Shown: one piece after another, positions 1 through 12,251 of the stretch
How the letters are laid out: every line of letters begins with the position of its first letter
How positions within the stretch are numbered: the first letter of the stretch is position 1
NCBI GenBank assembly: GCA_945952315.1
Contig: CAMFIE010000005.1
Span: 62,001-126,000 of the forward strand
Length of the DNA: 64,000 nt
Reading direction: 5' to 3'
Source of the DNA: an uncultured Rhizobium sp.
Lineage (GTDB): Bacteria > Pseudomonadota > Alphaproteobacteria > Rhizobiales > Rhizobiaceae
Notes under the pieces: generated by a model
Databases searched by the model: none
What the model saw: the letters and a program-made list of their open reading frames with translations, nothing else
What the model was told of the DNA's origin: nothing
Translations under genes and position numbers: made by a program

Positions 1-39
1 CTGCAGGCGCCGGAAAAGGGCCTGTACCGCACCGAGAGA

Positions 40-103
40 TTGCCGGAACCGGGATCTTTCGGGCCACCTCAATTCGCTAACCGTCGCTCACAGGAGGACA
101 ACC
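40..103 (+). promoter_or_regulatory. Likely ROSE-type RNA thermometer in the small heat-shock gene leader
   Basis: The Shine-Dalgarno sequence AGGAGG (92-97) lies in a short hairpin just before the ATG at 104. GTC-g-CTC (83-89) pairs with GAG-GAC (94-99), leaving G86 bulged and ACAG as the loop. Placement of TCGCT against AGGA matches the U(U/C)GCU anti-SD core known from ROSE elements, which control small heat-shock genes in rhizobia. The pairing is seen directly; temperature control is inferred. The upstream ROSE hairpins were not resolved, so the 5' limit is approximate. The first 40 bases hold nothing I can assign. Confidence 0.55.
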
Positions 104-574
104 ATGCGTCACGTCGATTTTGCCCCGCTCTATCGCTCCACCGTCGGCTTCGACCGTCTTTTCAACATGCTGGACACCGTTGGCCAGCCGGACCAGTCGC
201 CGTCCTACCCGCCCTACAATATCGAACGCACCGGTGAGAGCACCTATCGCATCACCATGGCCGTTGCCGGTTTCGACGAAAAGGAACTGAGCATCGAGGC
301 CCATGCGCATCTTTTGACCGTCAAGGGTGAAAAGGCCGAGGAAACCTCGGGCGAGAGCGAATATCTCTATCGCGGCATTGCCAAGCGCGCCTTCGAGCGC
401 CGCTTCCAGCTGGCCGATCATGTGGAAGTGCAGGCCGCCTCGCTGAAGAATGGCCTTCTCCACATCGATCTCCTGCGCAACATTCCCGAAACGCTGAAGC
501 CGCGCCGCATCGCGATTGCCGCCGATGCCGCAACCGCGACCAAGGCGATCGAAGGCCAGGTTTCGGTCAACTGA
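104..574 (+). CDS. Small heat-shock protein, Hsp20/IbpA family
   Basis: This 156-residue protein has the size and layout of a rhizobial class A small heat-shock protein. A short N-terminal arm contains the YRSTVGFDRLF motif, an alpha-crystallin domain runs from about residue 35 to 130, and a brief C-terminal tail follows. Such proteins are ATP-independent holdases that bind unfolding proteins in the cytoplasm. The start is fixed by the strong AGGAGG at 92-97, which is probably masked at low temperature by the hairpin described upstream. The gene stands alone and ends at a strong terminator shared with the convergent aldolase gene. Confidence 0.93.
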   Translation: MRHVDFAPLYRSTVGFDRLFNMLDTVGQPDQSPSYPPYNIERTGESTYRITMAVAGFDEKELSIEAHAHLLTVKGEKAEETSGESEYLYRGIAKRAFERRFQLADHVEVQAASLKNGLLHIDLLRNIPETLKPRRIAIAADAATATKAIEGQVSVN

Positions 575-594
575 TCCAAATGGATTGCAGACGG

Positions 595-621
595 AAAAGG
601 CGGCCCCGGGCCGCCTTTTTT
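595..621. terminator. Bidirectional Rho-independent terminator
   Basis: A GC-rich dyad (GGCGGCCC / GGGCCGCC) at 599-615 is preceded by AAAA and followed by six T. It lies between the convergent heat-shock gene and the threonine aldolase gene and can serve both. Confidence 0.85.
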
Positions 622-626
622 GTTGT

Positions 627-1676
627 TCAGCCGAGAAGGGCGAGAAGCGCATCCACTTCGCCTGCTTCGGTCGCATAGCTGGTGACGAGGCGGGTGAGAA
701 CCTCGCCTTCTTTCAGGAGCCCCGGCTGGTCCTTCGGCTGCGGCCAGTCATAGAAGCGGGCACCGGCGGCAAAGGCCTTGTCCATCACCGCCTTCGGCAT
801 CACCGCGAAGACCTCGTTTGCCGTCGTCGCCCAGGCATTGCGGCAGGTGGCGGAGGCGGAAAGGCCGGCCCGCAGCCGGTCTGCCATCGCATTGGCACGG
901 CCTGCGAGCGACAGCCACAGATCATTCTCCAGATAGGCATCGAACTGGGCGGCAATGAAGCGCGACTTCGAAAACAGCTGCGCGGAGCGCTTGCGCAGAT
1001 AGGGCATCTCGCGGGCAAGCTCCGGTTTCAGAAACACCAGCGCCTCGGCCATCCAGCAGCCGTTCTTCGTGCCGCCGAAGGAGAGAATGTCGACGCCGCG
1101 TTTCCAGGTCATCTCGGCTGGCGAGCAGCCCAGCGAGACCAGCGCATTGGCAAAGCGTGCGCCATCCATGTGGAACGGCAGCCGGTTGCGCGCGGCGATC
1201 TCGCCGACCGCTGCAATCTCGTCCAGCGTGTAGACGGTGCCGAATTCGGTCGCCTGCGTGATGCTGACGGACGCCGCCTGCCCGAAATGCACGCCGCCTT
1301 CCGGGAAACGGGCGATTTCCGCTTCAAGGGCTGCACAATCCACCTTGGCATTGTCGCCGGAAACCGGCATCAGCCGTGCCCCATGTGCGAAAAAGCCGGG
1401 CGCGCCGCATTCATCCGTATGAATATGGGCCTCGTGGTGGCAGAAGGTCACGCCACCGGGTTTGGTGACGCTTGCCAGCGCCAGCGAATTGGCGGCCGTG
1501 CCGGTGCCGACGAAGAAGACCTCGACATCCCGCTCGAAGATCGCATTGAACCGTTCGGCGACCTTCCGGTCGAGATCGCTGGTGCCATAGGCGGGAGCAA
1601 AACCGGTGGATGCCGCCATCAGCCGCTCGGAAATCTTCGGATGGGCGCCTGCCCAGTTGTCGGACGAAAAATACAT
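627..1676 (-). CDS. ltaE: Low-specificity L-threonine aldolase (PLP-dependent)
   Basis: The 349-residue product belongs to the fold-type I PLP enzymes that cleave threonine or allo-threonine to glycine and acetaldehyde. Visible marks are the N-terminal SSDNWAG motif, the HMDGAR motif with Asp171 that contacts the PLP pyridine nitrogen, and FGGTKNG with Lys204 as the Schiff-base lysine. The ATG at 1676 was chosen because family members begin a few residues before SSDN; the frame is open up to 1814, but the extra 46 residues look non-coding. No good Shine-Dalgarno sequence precedes the chosen start. The gene is transcribed convergently with the heat-shock gene. Confidence 0.88.
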   Translation of the reverse strand: MYFSSDNWAGAHPKISERLMAASTGFAPAYGTSDLDRKVAERFNAIFERDVEVFFVGTGTAANSLALASVTKPGGVTFCHHEAHIHTDECGAPGFFAHGARLMPVSGDNAKVDCAALEAEIARFPEGGVHFGQAASVSITQATEFGTVYTLDEIAAVGEIAARNRLPFHMDGARFANALVSLGCSPAEMTWKRGVDILSFGGTKNGCWMAEALVFLKPELAREMPYLRKRSAQLFSKSRFIAAQFDAYLENDLWLSLAGRANAMADRLRAGLSASATCRNAWATTANEVFAVMPKAVMDKAFAAGARFYDWPQPKDQPGLLKEGEVLTRLVTSYATEAGEVDALLALLG

Positions 1677-2122
1677 CGAAATTCGGGCCTGTTCAAAACG
1701 GGTTTCATGCAGACAAGCCTGCAGTAACAGGACTTTAACCATGCCGCGCCCGCAATCAACCTGTCCTGATTGCAAAAGCGCCGTTTTGAAATCTTCGGCA
1801 ATAATTGCTCGCATTCACGCAATTTTATGTCGCAACATCCATAAGGGCGGAAATCTTGCTGCGCATTTTCCCCTGCGTCGCTTCAGAAAATGCTTGCGCA
1901 AAGGGGCCGTCTCTGGCATAGAAAACGCGAAATTAGGGCAGTCTTGCTGTCCTAATTTCAGCTTTCCGCCCGGTGCCGTTCGTGGCATGATCGGTGATCA
2001 TCAGGCTGGAAGCGTGAAATTCTAAATCGATTTGAAGCACTTGGCCCGATGCGCTGACGAAGGGCCAGCCTCAAGCCGGGACGATTGCGCCAAAGACCGC
2101 GCGCCGACAGGAGACGAAGACG
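1677..2122. other. Divergent intergenic region between ltaE and gltB
   Basis: About 445 bases without a supportable gene. Reading frames cross it, but they show no family features and no ribosome binding site. It holds a 31-base near-perfect dyad at 1929-1959, a smaller dyad ATGATC-GGT-GATCAT at 1987-2001, and the gltB Shine-Dalgarno sequence near 2108-2113. Confidence 0.6.
1929..1959. promoter_or_regulatory. Long dyad upstream of gltB, candidate operator
   Basis: GAAATTAGGGCAG (1929-1941) faces CTGTCCTAATTTC (1947-1959) across a 5-base centre, with one mismatch in 13 pairs (a G-T pair if transcribed). It lies about 165 bases upstream of the gltB ATG. The near-symmetric AT-flanked arms suit a dimeric regulator better than a terminator, since no T tract follows. 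The cognate regulator is unknown to me. Confidence 0.5.
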
Positions 2123-6856
<4,734 letters not shown>

Positions 6857-6871
6857 TTGCAGGAAGACCGG

Positions 6872-6902
6872 GTTTGGCATATGCTATCGTCATATGCCAA
6901 AC
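6872..6902. promoter_or_regulatory. Perfect 12-bp inverted repeat, probable VapBC operator
   Basis: GTTTGGCATATG (6872-6883) and CATATGCCAAAC (6891-6902) are perfect inverted copies around a 7-base centre. They lie directly upstream of the vapB Shine-Dalgarno sequence (CAGGAGG, 6905-6911). VapBC complexes typically repress their own promoter by binding such palindromes. In the transcript the same sequence would form a 12-bp hairpin between gltB and vapB. Confidence 0.75.
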
Positions 6903-6916
6903 GTCAGGAGGCTGTG

Positions 6917-7189
6917 ATGGGATTTCAGGATCGCTTGGAAGATGGCTCGCTGAGCAAGGTGGTGCAGGTGTTCCGCAATGGCCGCAGCCGGGCCATTCGC
7001 ATACCGAAGGAGTTTGAGTTCGAGGCGGAGTCGGCCGTGCTGCGCCGCCAGCCGGATGGGTCCATCCTGATGTCGCCTGCGGTGACGGCTGGCTTGCTGG
7101 ACTATCTCCAGGAAGCCGAAGCCTGGACGGGCGGCAGCTTTCTGGCGGGTGATGACGATCTGGCAGCGCTCGATGAGGTGAAACTCTGA
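6917..7189 (+). CDS. vapB: VapB-type antitoxin (AbrB/MazE-like DNA-binding)
   Basis: A 90-residue protein whose middle part, FRNGRSRAIRIPKEF, is the swapped-hairpin AbrB/MazE DNA-binding motif found in VapB antitoxins. The acidic C-terminal tail (GDDDLAALDEVKL) would wrap the toxin. The ATG at 6917 was chosen because it has CAGGAGG six bases upstream; an in-frame start at 6857 would run the protein through the operator. The stop overlaps the vapC start (TGATG), typical of coupled antitoxin-toxin pairs. It should neutralise VapC and, with it, repress transcription at the upstream palindrome. Confidence 0.88.
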   Translation: MGFQDRLEDGSLSKVVQVFRNGRSRAIRIPKEFEFEAESAVLRRQPDGSILMSPAVTAGLLDYLQEAEAWTGGSFLAGDDDLAALDEVKL

Positions 7190-7587
7190 TGCGGTATCTG
7201 CTCGATGCGAACGTGATTTCGGCGCTGGTGATGGACCCGAGAGGGGCGATCGCGGCCGAAATCGGGCGGGTTGGAGAAGAAAACATCTTCACCAGCATCA
7301 TCGTTCGCGCAGAAATCCTCTTTGGACTGCGAAAGCGCCAGTCCGAGGAGCTGAACCGCAAGGTGGGTGCGATACTGCAGCGGATTTACGTAGCGTCTCT
7401 GGAGCTTCCGGCAGATGAGTTCTACGCCAGGATCCGGGTGCAGCTTTCGGCGGAAGGCAGGATCATCGGGCCGAATGATCTTTTGATCGCTGCCCATGCC
7501 ATGGCGCTTGATGCGGTGCTGGTGAGCGACAATGTGAAGGAATTTTCCCGGATTCCGGGGCTGAAATTGGAAAACTGGATCCGGTAA
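7189..7587 (+). CDS. vapC: VapC-type PIN-domain ribonuclease toxin
   Basis: A 132-residue PIN-domain protein of the VapC/FitB type, which are Mg-dependent endoribonucleases. The acidic active-site residues are Asp6 (LLDANVIS), Glu42 (RAEILFG), Asp97 (GPNDLLIAAHA) and Asp114 (LVSDN), so the enzyme looks intact. Translation should be coupled to vapB through the one-base stop-start overlap. The gene ends 30 bases before gltD with no terminator between, so the module sits inside the gltB-gltD transcription unit. The RNA target cannot be told from sequence. Confidence 0.9.
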   Translation: MRYLLDANVISALVMDPRGAIAAEIGRVGEENIFTSIIVRAEILFGLRKRQSEELNRKVGAILQRIYVASLELPADEFYARIRVQLSAEGRIIGPNDLLIAAHAMALDAVLVSDNVKEFSRIPGLKLENWIR

Positions 7588-7617
7588 GCCGGAAGAACTG
7601 AACGGACGGACAAGACA

Positions 7618-9072
7618 ATGGGCAAGGTTACAGGTTTCATGGAAATTGACCGGCAGGTGGCGAAGTATCAGCCGGCCTCCGACCGAATCCGCCATTTCCG
7701 CGAATTCACGCTGCCCATGTCCGATCCGGAAGTGCAGAAACAGGCGGCCCGCTGCATGGATTGCGGCATTCCCTATTGCCATGGCCCGACCGGCTGTCCG
7801 GTGCATAACCAGATCCCGGACTGGAACGACCTCGTCTATAATGGCAACTGGGAAGAGGCGATCCGAAACCTGCATTCCACCAACAATTTCCCGGAATTCA
7901 CCGGCCGCGTCTGCCCCGCGCCCTGCGAGGAGGCCTGCACGCTGAACCTCGAGGATGCGCCGGTCGCGATCAAGACCGTGGAACAGGCGATTGCCGACAA
8001 GGCCTATGAGCTCGGCTTCATCGTGCCGCAGCCGCCGACCACCCATACCGGCAAGAAGGTGGCGATCATCGGTTCCGGCCCTGCCGGTCTGGCTGCGGCC
8101 CAGCAGCTTGGCCGCGCCGGTCACGAGGTGCATGTCTATGAGCGGGAATCGAAGCCCGGCGGTCTGCTGCGCTACGGTATTCCCGACTTCAAGATGGAGA
8201 AGAACTTCATCAACCGCCGTGTCGAGCAGATGCGCGGCGAGGGCGTGACCTTCCATTGCGGCGTGAATGTCGGCGTGACGCTGCCGGTCGAAAAGCTGAT
8301 CGCGGAGCATGATGCCGTGCTTTATTGCGGCGGCTCGGAAACCCCGCGTGAGGCGGGCATTCCGGGTGTCGATCTCGCTGGCGTCTATGATGCCATGCCC
8401 TATCTCGTGCAGCAGAACCGCCGCGTCGGTCGTGAAAACACCGAAAGCGTCGGCTGGCCGGTGCTTGGGGCGCTGGCTTCCGGCAAGCACGTGGTCGTGG
8501 TCGGCGGCGGCGATACGGCGTCCGACTGCGTCGGCACGGCCTTCCGTCAGGGTGCCGTCAAGGTGACGCAGCTCGATATCCGCCCGCAGCCGCCGGAAAA
8601 GGAAGACAAGCTCGCCGTCTGGCCTTTCTGGGCCACCAAGATGCGCACCTCCTCCTCGCAGGCCGAAGGCGCGATCCGCGAATTTCAGGTGGCAACGCTG
8701 GAATTCATCGGTGAGGATGGCGTGCTCACCGGCGTGAAGTGCTGCGAAGTGGACGAGCGCCGCAAGCCAATTGCCGGCACCGAATTCGTGATCAAGGCCG
8801 ATCTCGCCTTCATCGCCATCGGCTTCCGCGGCCCCTTCACAGATAGCGTGCTGAAGGAGCTTTCCGGCAAGCTGGAGCTTAACACCGACAAGCGCGGCTC
8901 GACCAATGTGGTGGCCAATGATGTCGATTACCGCACCTCGGTCGACAAGCTCTGGGCCGCAGGCGACGTGCGCCGGGGCCAGTCTCTGGTGGTCTGGGCG
9001 ATCCGCGAGGGCCGACAGGCCGCGCGGGCCATCGATGAAGCCCTGATGGGTTCCACCATCCTGCCGCGCTGA
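7618..9072 (+). CDS. gltD: Glutamate synthase (NADPH) small subunit
   Basis: The 484-residue beta subunit of GOGAT passes electrons from NADPH through FAD and 4Fe-4S clusters to GltB. N-terminal cysteines C46, C49, C54 and C60 and a second group near residues 99-107 match the Fe-S binding region. The FAD-binding GSGPAG motif lies at about 152-157, and the NADPH-binding VVGGGDTAS motif near 295. The start at 7618 has only a weak Shine-Dalgarno sequence, so translation may lean on upstream genes. Normally gltD follows gltB directly; here vapBC intervenes. A strong terminator closes the unit. Confidence 0.96.
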   Translation: MGKVTGFMEIDRQVAKYQPASDRIRHFREFTLPMSDPEVQKQAARCMDCGIPYCHGPTGCPVHNQIPDWNDLVYNGNWEEAIRNLHSTNNFPEFTGRVCPAPCEEACTLNLEDAPVAIKTVEQAIADKAYELGFIVPQPPTTHTGKKVAIIGSGPAGLAAAQQLGRAGHEVHVYERESKPGGLLRYGIPDFKMEKNFINRRVEQMRGEGVTFHCGVNVGVTLPVEKLIAEHDAVLYCGGSETPREAGIPGVDLAGVYDAMPYLVQQNRRVGRENTESVGWPVLGALASGKHVVVVGGGDTASDCVGTAFRQGAVKVTQLDIRPQPPEKEDKLAVWPFWATKMRTSSSQAEGAIREFQVATLEFIGEDGVLTGVKCCEVDERRKPIAGTEFVIKADLAFIAIGFRGPFTDSVLKELSGKLELNTDKRGSTNVVANDVDYRTSVDKLWAAGDVRRGQSLVVWAIREGRQAARAIDEALMGSTILPR

Positions 9073-9112
9073 TCCCTGATCGGGAAATCCATCAATTTTA
9101 CTCCCCATCTTG

Positions 9113-9140
9113 GCCTCCGGAGCAATCCGGAGGCTTTTTT
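9113..9140 (+). terminator. Rho-independent terminator after gltD
   Basis: Stem GCCTCCGG / CCGGAGGC with loop AGCAAT, followed by six T (9135-9140). Confidence 0.9.
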
Positions 9141-9144
9141 CATT

Positions 9145-9199
9145 CTTGTCAGTCGAATTGAAATCGTATTATACTAAATTACATAAATATAAAATATAA
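9145..9199 (+). promoter_or_regulatory. Candidate promoter of the first APC permease gene
   Basis: TTGTCA (9146-9151) and TATACT (9170-9175) are 18 bases apart and resemble -35 and -10 elements. The very AT-rich stretch that follows contains TATAAAATATAA (9188-9199), a 12-mer repeated exactly upstream of the second permease gene (10714-10725). Confidence 0.4.
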
Positions 9200-9236
9200 T
9201 TGCTTGCCGGGGCATTCCGGCGTTGAGGGGACGAAA

Positions 9237-10604
9237 ATGGCAGAGGAAAAATTGCCCGGCCATGCGCTGGGGAGACTGGAATCCGTTATCATGGGCGTTG
9301 CGGGTGCAGCCCCCGCCTTCACCATATCCGCGGCGGCGGCTTCACTGATTGGTGCGCTCGGCGCGCTTTCGCTCGGTGCCATGGTCTATTGCGGGCTGAT
9401 CATGTTCGGCTCGGCACTGGCTTTCCGCAATCTGAACCGGGAGGTGACGAATGCGGGTGCCGCCTATTCGCTGACCGGCCATGTCTTCGGTCGGACATGG
9501 GGCTTTCTCGTTGGCTGGGCAGCGCTCATCTCGTTCGCGCTGGCCATGGTCGCGGCCTCGGTGCCGGCTGCGACGGCAACGCTGATGATTGTCGCGCCGA
9601 ACTATGCGGAGAATACCGAGGCGGTGCTGATTATCGCCACCCTGTGGTATACGGTGATCTCGGCGATTGCCGTTCGCGGCATCAAGCATGCCAGCATCGT
9701 GCAGATCACCTTCGTGACCATCGAATGTCTGGCGATCGTCGCGATCACCATTTCCGGCCTCGTCGTGTGGCAGACGACGGCGGTGCGTATTCCCGAGATC
9801 GGCTGGTTGTCGCCCTTCGCGCTCACGCCCAGCCAGTTCGCGACCGGGCTTCTGATCGGCATGTATTTTTACTGGGGCTGGGATGTGACGCTCAATCTTT
9901 CGGAGGAAACCGGCGGCGGCGATGCGGATGCCTCGGGCGGCAGCGCGCTGTGGTCGGTGGTCAATCTCACCGCGCTTTATGTGCTTCTGATGCTGGTGAT
10001 CCTGGTGACCCTCAATGATGCGGATGCGTCCGGTGCCGGGACCAATCTTCTCTTCGATGTGGCTGGGCATATTCTTCCGGCGCCCTGGAGCTATCTCGCG
10101 GTGCTTGCAGTGTTGCTCAGCACCATCGGTACGCTCGAAACACAGACGCTGCAGTTTTCGCGCTCGCTGTTTGCCATGGCCCGCGACGGACATTTTCACG
10201 AACGCTATGCCCGCATTCATCCGGAATGGCGCACGCCGCATGTGGCAACCCTGGTGATCTGGGTGATTGGCGTGCTGTTTCTCTTCGGCTCGAGCTATCT
10301 GCCGACGGTGAAGGCCATCCTTGACAGTTCGATCCTCGCGCTCGGGTTGCAGATCTGTTTCTATCTCGGGGTGACGAGCCTCGCCTCCGCCTGGTATTTC
10401 CGGGAGAAGCTGAAGGCGGGGCCGGTCGTCGCACTCACCCACGTACTCTGGCCGGTGGCGAGCGCGCTGGTGCTGGCTTTCGTGGCCGTCTACAGTATTC
10501 CCGATCTCAGCACGGCGGCACTGGCCATCAGCGCTGCCTGCATGGCGCTTGCAATCATTCCCTATCTCTTGTCCGAGCGACGGCGCAGGCAGACGGCAGG
10601 CTGA
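9237..10604 (+). CDS. APC-family amino acid/polyamine permease, first tandem copy
   Basis: A 455-residue inner-membrane protein with about 12 hydrophobic segments of the amino acid-polyamine-organocation superfamily. Characteristic stretches are ESVIMGVAGAAPAF in the first helix and YFYWGWDVT near the middle. The ATG at 9237 has GAGGGG six bases upstream and gives the usual N-terminus; a longer frame begins at 9204 but lacks a binding site. It is clearly paralogous to the next gene over its whole length. Lying beside gltBD makes an amino acid substrate plausible, but the substrate cannot be read from sequence. Confidence 0.88.
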   Translation: MAEEKLPGHALGRLESVIMGVAGAAPAFTISAAAASLIGALGALSLGAMVYCGLIMFGSALAFRNLNREVTNAGAAYSLTGHVFGRTWGFLVGWAALISFALAMVAASVPAATATLMIVAPNYAENTEAVLIIATLWYTVISAIAVRGIKHASIVQITFVTIECLAIVAITISGLVVWQTTAVRIPEIGWLSPFALTPSQFATGLLIGMYFYWGWDVTLNLSEETGGGDADASGGSALWSVVNLTALYVLLMLVILVTLNDADASGAGTNLLFDVAGHILPAPWSYLAVLAVLLSTIGTLETQTLQFSRSLFAMARDGHFHERYARIHPEWRTPHVATLVIWVIGVLFLFGSSYLPTVKAILDSSILALGLQICFYLGVTSLASAWYFREKLKAGPVVALTHVLWPVASALVLAFVAVYSIPDLSTAALAISAACMALAIIPYLLSERRRRQTAG

Positions 10605-10636
10605 TCGGCAAAATTCCGCAAAATTTCAAACATGTG

Positions 10637-10665
10637 AAAGGCCCGGGCGCAATCCCGGGCCTTTT
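10637..10665 (+). terminator. Rho-independent terminator between the APC genes
   Basis: AAAGGCCCGGG (10637-10647) pairs with CCCGGGCCTTT (10654-10664) around loop CGCAAT, and a T run closes it. The two permease genes are therefore probably separate transcription units. Confidence 0.88.
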
Positions 10666-10688
10666 CCGTGCTTGCCAGTCTGCCGGAA

Positions 10689-10764
10689 CTTGGCTAGACC
10701 TGTGCGAGACAAGTATAAAATATAAAAGTTGGATAGTTTCTGATTTTTTGTGACGATACTTGTC
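10689..10764 (+). promoter_or_regulatory. Candidate promoter and operator of the second APC permease gene
   Basis: CTTGGC (10689-10694) and GTATAA/TATAAA (10713-10719) resemble a rhizobial -35/-10 pair. GACAAGTAT (10708-10716) is repeated in inverted form as ATACTTGTC (10756-10764), 39 bases further on, so one arm overlaps the -10 region. TATAAAATATAA at 10714-10725 is shared with the first permease gene. Confidence 0.4.
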
Positions 10765-10871
10765 CAGAATAAAAATACGCGAGTGAATACTACGCTTTAG
10801 CGCCATAAAGAGGGGAAACCTCGGGGGATGGCGTGAATGTTCGGCACGATGATCGTGCCTGAAGGGGGATC

Positions 10872-12248
10872 ATGTCTGAAAATACCGGTCTGGCCAGCGG
10901 CTCGCTGGGCACTATCGAATCCGTTATCATGGGCATTGCGGGAACGGCACCCGCGTTCAGCGTGGCGGTTACCACCGCTACCATTGTCGGCGCGGTTGGC
11001 ACCCTGTCGGTTGGCAGCGTGCTTTATTGTGGCCTGATCATGTTTGGCATCACGCTGGCCTTTATTCATCTCAACAAGATTTCGCCGAATGCGGGCGCGA
11101 CCTATGCCTGGGTCGGGCAGGTCTTCGGCCCGTCCTGGGGCTTCTTTGCTGGCTGGGGCCTTTTGGTCGCCTCGGCGGTCTTCATGGTTTCGGCCACCAT
11201 TCCGGCCGCCACCGCAACGCTTGCGATTGTCGCACCGGGCGAAGTTTCGAGCACCACATGGGTGCCGGTCGTCGCAGCCCTCTGGCTGACGGCGGTTACG
11301 GTTGTCGTCACGCGCGGCATCAAGCATGCCAGCTATGCGCAGGTGGTTTTCACCATCATTGAAACCGTCATTCTCGTGGCTCTGGTTGTCGGCGCGGTGA
11401 TCCAGTATGGCGGCAAGCCGGTGCATATGCCGAGCTTCGAATGGATTTCGCCCTTTGCGTTCACACCGCAGCTTTTTGCCGTCGGTGCCTTGAGCGGCAT
11501 CTTCTTCTACTGGGGCTGGGACGTGACCATGAACCTCGGTGAGGAAACCACCGGCGGTGAGCCGCATCCCTCTGGCAAGGGCGCCTTCTGGTCGATGATC
11601 AACCTGATGATCATCTTCCTGATCCTGATGACCGTGGTGCTGATCGTGCTGACGGACGAGGAAATCGAGGTGGCGAGCAGCAATGTGCTTTATGCGATTG
11701 CCAACAAGCTCTTCCCCTGGCCGTGGAACTATCTCGCGGTGATCTCCACCATTCTTTCGACCATCGGCACCATCGAAACGCAGATCCTGCAGTTCACCCG
11801 CTCGATGTTTGCGATGGCCCGCGACCGGATGCTGCATCCGCGCTATTCCATCGTGCATCCGGAATGGCAGACGCCGTGGATCGCCACTTTCGTGATCTGG
11901 TTCTTCGGCGTGGTACTGCTGTTCGGCTCCACCTATCTGCCGACGGTGAAGGCGATCCTCGACAGCTCCGTTCTCGCGATCGGATTGCAGATCTGCTTCT
12001 ACATGGGCCTCGCAGGCCTTGCCTGTGCCTGGTACTATCGCGGCAAGCTGAAGGAAGGCTTTGGCGCGGCGGTATCCTATGTGCTCTGGCCGCTGTTCAG
12101 CGCGCTCTTCATGGCCTTTGTCGCGATCTATTCGATCCCGACTTTCGATACCGTGACCGTGATCATCGGTGTCGGTGGCCTGCTGATCGGCTTCATCCCG
12201 CTGATCGCCAATCGCATGCGCGAAAAGGCGATTGGCGGAGCGGCCTGA
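10872..12248 (+). CDS. APC-family amino acid/polyamine permease, second tandem copy
   Basis: A 458-residue polytopic membrane protein of the APC superfamily, strongly similar along its length to the preceding permease (for example ESVIMGIAGTAPAF, YCGLIMFG, FYWGWDVT, LPTVKAILDSS). GAAGGGGG precedes the ATG at 10872. The pair probably arose by tandem duplication, but each copy has its own promoter-like region and a terminator lies between them. Substrate specificity is unknown. The stop is four bases from the convergent DUF459 gene, with no clear terminator between. Confidence 0.88.
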   Translation: MSENTGLASGSLGTIESVIMGIAGTAPAFSVAVTTATIVGAVGTLSVGSVLYCGLIMFGITLAFIHLNKISPNAGATYAWVGQVFGPSWGFFAGWGLLVASAVFMVSATIPAATATLAIVAPGEVSSTTWVPVVAALWLTAVTVVVTRGIKHASYAQVVFTIIETVILVALVVGAVIQYGGKPVHMPSFEWISPFAFTPQLFAVGALSGIFFYWGWDVTMNLGEETTGGEPHPSGKGAFWSMINLMIIFLILMTVVLIVLTDEEIEVASSNVLYAIANKLFPWPWNYLAVISTILSTIGTIETQILQFTRSMFAMARDRMLHPRYSIVHPEWQTPWIATFVIWFFGVVLLFGSTYLPTVKAILDSSVLAIGLQICFYMGLAGLACAWYYRGKLKEGFGAAVSYVLWPLFSALFMAFVAIYSIPTFDTVTVIIGVGGLLIGFIPLIANRMREKAIGGAA

Positions 12249-12251
12249 TCC

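Noticed and set aside
1606..2025. A 139-codon plus-strand frame in the ltaE-gltB gap
   Set aside because: It begins inside ltaE, has no Shine-Dalgarno sequence and runs through the regulatory dyads.
7102..9108. A 668-codon minus-strand frame over vapC and gltD
   Set aside because: Antisense artefact of high GC; it crosses three genes with clear domains and has no features of its own.
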